Of a stretch of DNA of 12,521 bases, positions 7,256-12,521 are shown piece after piece. The DNA comes from Bdellovibrio sp. (lineage in GTDB: Bacteria > Myxococcota > SpSt-1050), in NCBI GenBank assembly GCA_020725805.1, contig DYEF01000011.1:1-12521 (forward strand), given 5' to 3'. The notes beneath the pieces are model-generated. The model saw nothing but the letters and a program-made list of their open reading frames with translations, was not told the origin of the DNA and ran no database searches. Position numbers and translations under genes: made by a program. How positions within the stretch are numbered: the stretch's first letter is position 1; each line of letters begins with the position of its first letter.

Positions 7256-7284
7256 TTGAAATTTACGGTCAAATATCATACATT
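7256..7284 (+). promoter_or_regulatory. Possible promoter of murJ
   Basis: TTGAAA (7256-7261, 5 of 6 consensus) and TACATT (7279-7284, 4 of 6) are 17 nt apart in the 58-nt gap before murJ. The AGAGGA site at 7295-7300 follows. This is weaker than the other promoters in the window, and murJ could also be read through from the flavoprotein gene, since no terminator is visible in the gap. Confidence 0.4.
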
Positions 7285-7310
7285 CACAAAGGCAAGAGGA
7301 TAGATAAAAA

Positions 7311-8867
7311 GTGTCCGGATATAATATCTCCAGAAATGCCGGTGTGGTAAGTGTTCTGACAGTCATAAGCAGAATCTCAGGATTCGTCAGAGATACCACG
7401 ATATCACATATATTCGGCGCCGGTTCTGTTACAGATGCCTTTGTAGTGGCTTTTGTAATTCCGAATATGTTCAGAAGACTTCTGGCCGAGGGGGCCCTCT
7501 CGATAGCCTTCGTCCCGACGTTCAGCCGTTACAGCTCTACCAAAACAGGAGAGGAATACCAGAACCTCCTTGCAAGTACGCTCTCGCTTTTGTCTGTAAT
7601 AACGGGTTCTGTTGTACTTCTCGGGATACTCTTCTCTCCGCAGATAGTGAGTCTCTTTGCTCCGGGATTTTCACCGGAACAACACGCACTTTCGGTAACT
7701 CTCAACCGGATGATGTTTCCGTATCTCTTCTTTATCTCCCTGACCTCCTTTTTCATCGGAGTTCTGTATTCGAAGAAGTCCTTTGCCGTCCCCGCCACAT
7801 CCCAGATAGAACTCAATGTCGTAATGGCGCTCTCTGCAATATTGCTCTACAGATTCTTCTCTGTTCCTGTCTATTCGCTCGCGTTCGGTGTTATTCTCGG
7901 AGGACTTCTGCAGCTGATTACTCAGGCACATTATGCGATACAGAAGGAGTATTATGTGCTCAGGTTCAGGTGGAATCCGTCGCACCCGGACGTAAGGAAG
8001 ATGATGATTCTCATGCTCCCGGCCACTGCGGGCATAGCGATCTATCAGTTGAATCTGCTCGTCTCGAAGGCCCTCGCTTCTCTGATTTCGAACGGTACGG
8101 TAACATATATCTATCTCTCTGACAGGATATTTGAACTCCCTCTCGGTGTATTTGCCGTCGCAATAGCGACCGTATCACTCCCCGTTATCAGTGAACACTA
8201 TGCGAAAAACGAAATCGACGAATTCAAGAACACCATCTCGAGATCGGTCAGGAGCGCCATCTTTGTCTGTACCCCTGCGATGTTCGGGGTTCTGGCACTC
8301 AATGTGCCTATCATCAGTTATCTCTTCCAGCACGGCAGATTTACCTATGCCAATACCGCCGAATGCGCGCCGATTGCATTCAACGCCCTTCTGGGTCTGT
8401 TTGCCGTATCAGGCACACGCAATATTACACCGGCTTACTATGCAATGCAGGACATAAAGACACCTGTCATAATTGCTTTCATTTCCTTCCTTGTTAATCT
8501 CTCGTTTTCGCTTTTACTTATCGGCCCTCTCGGCGGAAGCGGTCTTACGCTGGCAAACACGATATCCAACACCTTCAACTTCATAGCGCTCGGATACATC
8601 CTTTACAGAAAGATAGGCAACTACCAGATTCAGAAGATTGCCGTCACAACCGTCAAGACCTTCATTGCTTCATCTGTAATGGCTGCTGCAATATTCAGGG
8701 TTTCGTCTCTCGGAATATGGGGACAGCCGGGAAATTACACGCTCAAGAGTATCTGGCTCTTCGGTGCAATTATTGCGGGAGCAATTGTTTTTATGGTAAT
8801 GGCGTATATTCTGAGAATTGACGAGATGAAATATTCTGTTGAGAAGATCAAAAAGAAGATTTCCTGA
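7311..8867 (+). CDS. murJ: Lipid II flippase MurJ
   Basis: Polytopic inner-membrane protein (MOP superfamily, about 14 helices, 518 residues) that flips the peptidoglycan precursor lipid II to the periplasmic face. The conserved N-terminal pattern SRISGFVRD...TDAF...FRRLLAEGAL is intact. Charged residues known to be essential in the E. coli protein have matches here: Arg21, Arg27, Asp42, Arg55, and Arg272 in SDRIFELPLGVF. All are offset by only two or three positions from the E. coli numbering. The start is GTG at 7311, with AGAGGA 10 nt upstream; it gives the normal short N-terminus. It ends 64 nt before the convergent MFS gene. The identification is secure and the gene is presumably essential. 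Confidence 0.96.
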   Translation: MSGYNISRNAGVVSVLTVISRISGFVRDTTISHIFGAGSVTDAFVVAFVIPNMFRRLLAEGALSIAFVPTFSRYSSTKTGEEYQNLLASTLSLLSVITGSVVLLGILFSPQIVSLFAPGFSPEQHALSVTLNRMMFPYLFFISLTSFFIGVLYSKKSFAVPATSQIELNVVMALSAILLYRFFSVPVYSLAFGVILGGLLQLITQAHYAIQKEYYVLRFRWNPSHPDVRKMMILMLPATAGIAIYQLNLLVSKALASLISNGTVTYIYLSDRIFELPLGVFAVAIATVSLPVISEHYAKNEIDEFKNTISRSVRSAIFVCTPAMFGVLALNVPIISYLFQHGRFTYANTAECAPIAFNALLGLFAVSGTRNITPAYYAMQDIKTPVIIAFISFLVNLSFSLLLIGPLGGSGLTLANTISNTFNFIALGYILYRKIGNYQIQKIAVTTVKTFIASSVMAAAIFRVSSLGIWGQPGNYTLKSIWLFGAIIAGAIVFMVMAYILRIDEMKYSVEKIKKKIS

Positions 8868-8898
8868 TCCTCAGCCGGTAATTTACCCTTAGAAACTG

Positions 8899-8933
8899 AA
8901 TACTGTTTTTATCCGGAAAAACAAATAGGTATT
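8899..8933. terminator. Possible A/T-rich bidirectional terminator between murJ and the MFS gene
   Basis: In the 64-nt convergent gap, AATAC (8899-8903) and GTTTTT (8905-8910) can pair with GTATT (8929-8933) and AAAAAC (8917-8922), forming an imperfect hairpin. The T run on one strand and A run on the other suit a weak bidirectional terminator. The stem has few G-C pairs and overlaps the MFS stop codon by two bases. Confidence 0.3.
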
Positions 8934-10200
8934 ATGCCTTTTTGTTCCAGAGGGTGAGCATCGAGAGGAAGCCCAGAAGGGCAAAGACAACGAGAGTGAT
9001 TATCCAGCCGGTATATCCGAATGATTCGATTATCCTTCCCATAAATACACCAGCTACGAGTCCGGCACCTATATACTGCCAGCAATCAATTAGTCCCGAT
9101 GCAAATCCTGCTGCCTTTCTCCCTCCGAAATCCATTGCGGCGGCACCGCCGAGGAGCGAGTGGGGGCCATTGATGAAGAACTGCATTATTACAATCAGCA
9201 CAGGGCTCAGAAGTTCTCCGGAGAAGATGGCAAAGAGAATAAGCATTACAAACTGTCCGAGATACATAAGAGCGGCCGCCGGTCCGCGGCGTGAGGCAAA
9301 TAACCTGTCCGAGGCGATTCCTGCCGCAAAGGAACCGAGGACTGCGGCGACAGGCAGTCCGAAGGCGGTGAGCATATATCCGAATGAGTCTGTCGATATC
9401 TGATGAACTTCCTTGAGGTATCTGATGTACCACTGGTCGACACCGTGTCTGACGACTCCTGTGCAGAAGTATGCAAAACTTATAATCCAGAGAGGTTTGC
9501 TGGTCAGCACCTTCTTTGCCACAGAGAGGACATCGACAGATGAATTATCCTCGCATTCGTTCTTGTCGGAGGAGATGCAGTCGAATCCGCATTCTTCGGG
9601 GGTATCCTTAACATTCAGATATGCAAGCACTGCGAAGATAAATGTGATGACCGACGGGATGAAGAAGAGATACTCCCATGAGAGTCTGACAATGAGAATC
9701 CCGCCGAGTATCATAATTGCCCATCGTCCGAACTGAATCATAAGTCCGAATATGCCTGTAAATGTTCCCCTCTCGGAGATTCTGAACCAGTTGGCATTTG
9801 TCTTCACCACAGAGGGTGCGCCGAACGCCTGAAAATACCCGTTGAGCCCCCATATCAGCATAAAGTATGTCAGTGAGCTGAAGTACCCTCCGAATCCCAT
9901 CAGGATATTCAGTATTATTGTACCGACCGCTCCGGTCAGTATCGCCTTTCTTCCGCCGATTCTGTCCGTAATCAGTCCGTTTAAGAGCTGGCCGAATGCG
10001 TATGCCCACATAGTTGCGGCTATAATCCAGCCGATCTCTTCGCGTGAAAAACCGAATTTTTCGGATATGGTCTTGTTTGCAATCGGGAAATTGTATCTGC
10101 ACATATAATAGCTTGCATACATAAGACCCAGAAAAATCCAGTTTCTGTTTCTTCGGGAAATAAAGTCTTTCGGTAATTCTCTTTTTGGTTCGCTGTTCAT
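8932..10200 (-). CDS. MFS transporter, organophosphate:phosphate antiporter (GlpT/UhpC) family
   Basis: Twelve-helix inner-membrane transporter of 422 residues, in the OPA branch of the major facilitator superfamily. The first helix holds YYMCRYNF with Arg35, matching YYxxRxxF of GlpT. Helix 7 has VVRHGVDQW with Arg251, matching the second phosphate-binding Arg of GlpT. The loop motif GLITDRIGGRKA (76-87) is typical MFS. Both substrate-anion arginines are therefore kept, so a phosphorylated or otherwise anionic solute is plausible; UhpC-type members act as sensors rather than carriers, which cannot be excluded. The frame is open to a GTG at 10227, but ATG at 10200, 5 nt after the stop of the upstream ATPase gene, gives the better N-terminus. 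It is the last gene of the polysaccharide export operon. Confidence 0.9.
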   Translation of the reverse strand: MNSEPKRELPKDFISRRNRNWIFLGLMYASYYMCRYNFPIANKTISEKFGFSREEIGWIIAATMWAYAFGQLLNGLITDRIGGRKAILTGAVGTIILNILMGFGGYFSSLTYFMLIWGLNGYFQAFGAPSVVKTNANWFRISERGTFTGIFGLMIQFGRWAIMILGGILIVRLSWEYLFFIPSVITFIFAVLAYLNVKDTPEECGFDCISSDKNECEDNSSVDVLSVAKKVLTSKPLWIISFAYFCTGVVRHGVDQWYIRYLKEVHQISTDSFGYMLTAFGLPVAAVLGSFAAGIASDRLFASRRGPAAALMYLGQFVMLILFAIFSGELLSPVLIVIMQFFINGPHSLLGGAAAMDFGGRKAAGFASGLIDCWQYIGAGLVAGVFMGRIIESFGYTGWIITLVVFALLGFLSMLTLWNKKA

Positions 10201-10205
10201 AATGC

Positions 10206-11399
10206 CTAAACCTTCTCGATAAACCACCTATGATTAATCTTAATATCGCCGTGGTCAAGAAAATTGCTTCTGATTTCGAAAGAATACCTCTTTTCGTGAA
10301 AATCGTACGGATAGACGTGCTCGGGGTCGAATATCGCAACGGAGACGAGATATTTCCCGTTTAACAGCGGCGGTTTCTCGTAGAGGATTCTGAACCTTAT
10401 TCTTCCTTCGCACTCGCCGGTATCGAATCTGTCAAAGAAGGTATTCGGCCCGTAGATATATCTTCCGTCTTCCTTGAATATCGCAACGCCGAAGACGGGT
10501 CTTTTTACCGGAGTATGAAATACTGCTTCTGCCTCCACGACGATATCCTCCTCCGTATCGAACACCTCCCTGCTCTTGCCTGAGCTGTCCGTAATCCTGA
10601 CCTGAAGAATTCTTGCCTCATCCGAGAGCGGCTGAATCTTCTGCGATGCCTCTTTGTTTTCCTTTTTCAGGATATAATCCTCATAGTTGCGCACTACTGT
10701 CGGCGGGTCGCCCATCTCACGGATCCTTCCGCTATCGAGCCAGATGACCTTAGTCGAGAGGTTTGCAACGAGATGCATACTGTGAGATACTATAACGAGC
10801 GTCTTCTTCTCTCTGTGCAGTTCCTTTAGTTTCTCTATACATTTGCGCATAAAATAATTGTCACCGACGGCAATATGTTCGTCGACGATGAAGACGTCTT
10901 CGGCCAGAACCGAACTGATCGAAAAACCGAGACGCATAAGCATTCCGGTCGAATATGAACTTACGGGATATCTGATAAAATCCCCGAGTTCCGCAAATTC
11001 GGCGATTTTGTCTATGAGATATTCGTATTTCTTCTGTCCGTATCCGCTGATTACGAGATTCATTCTGATATTGTCGATGCCCGTAAAGTCTTTCTTGAAA
11101 CCCGACTGCAGGTCGATGAGAGAGGAAGATGAGCCGTTTACCACGACCGAGCCGGAAGTCGGGAGGACGGAACCGGAGAGAATCTTCAGAAGGAGCGACT
11201 TTCCCGCACCGTTGTCTCCTATTATACCGAGTACATCCCCCTTTCTGGTCTCGAAGGATATATCCCTTAAGGCATAGAAATCCGTATGGTATGATTTTTT
11301 TCTGAGGAGAAGGTATTCGAGCAGCGCGTATTTGTAGTCTGTATAAAGCCTGTACCGCTTCGACAGATTGCGCACAACAATTGCATTTTCACTGTTCAT
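10206..11399 (-). CDS. Polysaccharide ABC exporter ATPase with C-terminal Wzt-like domain
   Basis: ATP-binding subunit of a Wzm/Wzt-type exporter, 397 residues, acting at the inner face of the cytoplasmic membrane. The ATPase domain (about 5-245) has Walker A GDNGAGKS (61-68), the YSTGM signature (149-153) typical of O-antigen and teichoic-acid exporters instead of LSGGQ, Walker B VFIVDE (169-174) and switch His206. Residues about 262-394 form a second, beta-rich domain with VAIFKEDGRYIYGPNT (305-320). This resembles the Wzt C-terminal domain that recognises a modified end of the glycan chain before export. Two small departures: GKSL where GKST is usual, and DEHIAVGD where DEVLAVGD is usual. 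Its ATG overlaps the permease stop codon (ATGA). The polymer could be O-antigen or a capsule-like glycan; no glycosyltransferases are in view. Confidence 0.93.
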   Translation of the reverse strand: MNSENAIVVRNLSKRYRLYTDYKYALLEYLLLRKKSYHTDFYALRDISFETRKGDVLGIIGDNGAGKSLLLKILSGSVLPTSGSVVVNGSSSSLIDLQSGFKKDFTGIDNIRMNLVISGYGQKKYEYLIDKIAEFAELGDFIRYPVSSYSTGMLMRLGFSISSVLAEDVFIVDEHIAVGDNYFMRKCIEKLKELHREKKTLVIVSHSMHLVANLSTKVIWLDSGRIREMGDPPTVVRNYEDYILKKENKEASQKIQPLSDEARILQVRITDSSGKSREVFDTEEDIVVEAEAVFHTPVKRPVFGVAIFKEDGRYIYGPNTFFDRFDTGECEGRIRFRILYEKPPLLNGKYLVSVAIFDPEHVYPYDFHEKRYSFEIRSNFLDHGDIKINHRWFIEKV

Positions 11400-12190
11400 A
11401 ATCTGTCCGTAAACCTTGGTTGAAGTTTGGTATATACGATATATCCTGCAAGAAAAGTTACGACTGATTCAATAAGGAGCGTTATATACGAGAGAGGCTG
11501 AATCAGATTTCCCTTCATAATCACCTCCCTGTAGAGGTTTACGATATGTGCCGCGGGGTTGAGTATCAGAAAGATTTCGTATTTCTGCGGAAATATTGTG
11601 GAGGGATAGAATACCGGAGTCAGAAACATCCAGAGCAGAACAAAATTTCCGATGAACGGCTGAATATCCCTCACAAAGACATATATGCTGGAAAACATCC
11701 ATGAGAGGCCAAGCGTAAATATGAGCTGTGGAACGATAAGCAGAAGAACCTGCAGGATAGTGATTTTTATCGGATTTCCTGTAAATATCAGGATGATAAT
11801 CAGAAGTGCGAGGCCGATCAGCATCGTGAGAAGATTCGACAGGACTATATGGATGGGAAGAATACTTGCCGGAAATTTTGCCCTTTTTACAAGGTCGGCA
11901 TTTTCGACTATGGAGGTTGTCGAACGGAGTACAGAGTCCTGAACAGAGAGCCACGGGAGCATCCCGCAGATAAGATAGAATGCAAAATTGAGTGTCCCGC
12001 TACCTTTGTGGAATTCTATTTTAAGTACGGCGGAGAAGACGAACGTATATATCAGTATCATCAGAAGCGGATTGATTACAGACCAGTAGATTCCCGAGAC
12101 AGAGCCTGTATATCTGCTCCTGAGGTCGTTTACTATAAAGAGTTTCAGAAGATACCGCTGGTCGTAGTAGTATTTTACGTGTCTTATCAT
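11396..12190 (-). CDS. Polysaccharide ABC exporter permease (ABC-2, Wzm-like)
   Basis: Membrane subunit of the exporter, 264 residues with about six helices, normal for Wzm/TagG proteins. Family features are the amphipathic N-terminal entry DLRSRYTGSVSGIYWSVINPL (the usual DLKxRYxGSxLGxxW pattern), FVRDIQPFIGN in the middle, a wide periplasmic TPVFYPSTIFP stretch, and NPAAHIVNLYREVI near the end. With the ATPase encoded immediately downstream it should form a tetrameric channel that moves an undecaprenyl-linked glycan to the periplasm. The frame extends one codon to a TTG at 12193, but ATG at 12190 has GAGGGG (12196-12201) 5 nt away and is preferred. It is the first gene of the minus-strand operon. 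Confidence 0.94.
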   Translation of the reverse strand: MIRHVKYYYDQRYLLKLFIVNDLRSRYTGSVSGIYWSVINPLLMILIYTFVFSAVLKIEFHKGSGTLNFAFYLICGMLPWLSVQDSVLRSTTSIVENADLVKRAKFPASILPIHIVLSNLLTMLIGLALLIIILIFTGNPIKITILQVLLLIVPQLIFTLGLSWMFSSIYVFVRDIQPFIGNFVLLWMFLTPVFYPSTIFPQKYEIFLILNPAAHIVNLYREVIMKGNLIQPLSYITLLIESVVTFLAGYIVYTKLQPRFTDRL

Positions 12191-12210
12191 CAAAACCCCT
12201 CAAAGTGTTA

Positions 12211-12239
12211 ATTATATATTAATTGCTCAAAACCGCAAA
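12211..12239 (-). promoter_or_regulatory. Possible promoter of the polysaccharide export operon
   Basis: On the minus strand a perfect TATAAT (12211-12216) sits within an A/T-rich block. The -35 box is poor: TTTGCG (12234-12239, 17-nt spacing) matches only three bases. Transcription would begin near 12204, immediately ahead of the GAGGGG site. The position fits, but the weak -35 box suggests an activator or low expression. Confidence 0.4.
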
Positions 12240-12297
12240 AAAATGACTCTTTTTTCCTGTAATCGGGGGGTTGTGTTCACCACTTTGGCAAAATCCC

Positions 12298-12325
12298 TTG
12301 ACTTTTGGCAGTATGATACTAAAAT
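12298..12325 (+). promoter_or_regulatory. Promoter of the lipoprotein gene
   Basis: TTGACT (12298-12303) and TAAAAT (12320-12325) are 16 nt apart, each 5 of 6 to consensus. This is the same -35 box and spacing as the dnaJ promoter. The near-direct repeat ACTTTGGCA (12282-12290) and ACTTTTGGCA (12301-12310) sits upstream of and within it, about 20 nt apart, and could be a regulator site. Confidence 0.6.
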
Positions 12326-12352
12326 GTCTCAATCCAGTTTAAGGAGGTGTCT

Positions 12353-12521
12353 ATGAAAAAAAGTATCATTATTCTTGCAGCACTTGTTCTGGCATTTGTA
12401 ATTTTTGCAAATTGCGGCGAGGATGAAAAGAAGGAAGTAACGATTACAGCGGCTCAGAAGGAGTCTGCAAAGGGAGTAGTAACCAAGGTAAGCTCTCTTA
12501 AGACTGTCAAGACCAATCCCG
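12353..12521 (+). CDS. Putative lipoprotein, 5' part only (runs off the window)
   Basis: Only the first 56 codons are present. The ATG is 5 nt after AAGGAGG (12341-12347) and follows a good promoter, so the start is reliable. Residues 1-20 are a signal peptide (MKKS, then a hydrophobic core), ending in FANC with Cys21 as the probable lipid-attachment site. Asn at -1 is less common than Gly or Ala but occurs in looser lipoboxes. Gly at +2 would not retain it in the inner membrane under the E. coli rule. The next stretch, EDEKKEVTITAAQKESAKGVV, is charged and looks like a flexible tether. Nothing further can be said of its function. It diverges from the polysaccharide export operon. Confidence 0.75.
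   Translation, partial: MKKSIIILAALVLAFVIFANCGEDEKKEVTITAAQKESAKGVVTKVSSLKTVKTNP

Noticed and set aside
9608-10339. 243-codon open frame on the minus strand across the ATPase/MFS junction
   Set aside because: It overlaps two well-supported genes in another frame, shows no coherent domain, and has an unnatural Arg/Thr/Ser-rich composition. It is a shadow frame.
10206-12190. Teichoic-acid exporter (TagGH) instead of an O-antigen-type exporter
   Set aside because: The ATPase carries a Wzt-like C-terminal domain and the neighbourhood is Gram-negative in character. The polymer itself remains unproven.
12201-12287. CAAAGTG (12201-12207) and CACTTTG (12281-12287) inverted pair
   Set aside because: Only 7 bp per arm, over 70 nt apart, with no extension of the match. 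Likely chance.
12286-12302. Sigma-54-like -24/-12 box (TGGCA...TTG) upstream of the lipoprotein gene
   Set aside because: Spacing between the GG and the -12 element is off by one and the invariant GC is GA. The sigma-70 reading of the same region is better.

Overview
The window looks like an ordinary chromosomal stretch of a Gram-negative bacterium with moderate GC content, frequent AGA/AGG arginine and ATA isoleucine codons, and sigma-70-type promoters. Three things suggest Gram-negative: a Wzm/Wzt-type polysaccharide exporter whose ATPase has a C-terminal glycan-binding-like domain, a lipoprotein signal peptide, and a large secreted von Willebrand A (vWA) protein with MopE-type metal-binding motifs. 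That vWA/MopE/Cys-rich architecture, ending in a Cys-Ser-Cys tail, recalls Myxococcota and other 'deltaproteobacterial-grade' lineages. This placement is an inference; no rRNA or marker set is present.

Layout. (1) 1-2633, plus strand: a promoter, then dnaJ and a membrane sensor histidine kinase overlapping by 4 nt. (2) 2613-4745, minus strand: one large secreted Cys-rich vWA protein, its 3' end overlapping the kinase 3' end. (3) 4746-4877: a divergent regulatory region with a clear promoter for the vWA gene and an imperfect dyad. (4) 4878-8867, plus strand: an EamA-type transporter; a 60-codon gene with its own promoter, followed after 3 nt by a BaiN/YhiN-type flavoprotein; then murJ (lipid II flippase). 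(5) 8932-12190, minus strand: a tight three-gene operon of polysaccharide ABC permease (wzm-like), its ATPase (wzt-like) and an organophosphate:phosphate antiporter-family MFS transporter. (6) 12191-12521: a divergent promoter region and the start of a lipoprotein gene that runs off the window.

Most genes concern the envelope: peptidoglycan precursor flipping, polysaccharide export, a surface or secreted protein, a lipoprotein and two small-solute transporters. dnaJ and the kinase form a separate transcription unit. There is no intergenic gap above about 165 nt, and I see no rRNA, tRNA, CRISPR array, insertion sequence or phage gene.

I do not see a convincing new multi-gene system. The points most worth checking are: the vWA protein C-terminus, where a one-base frame change turns a bare Cys-Ser-Cys end into a short MYXO-CTERM-like tail; a RegB-like quinone-site motif in the kinase co-transcribed with dnaJ; the uncharacterised 60-aa gene coupled to the flavoprotein; and the antiporter-family MFS gene fused into the polysaccharide export operon.
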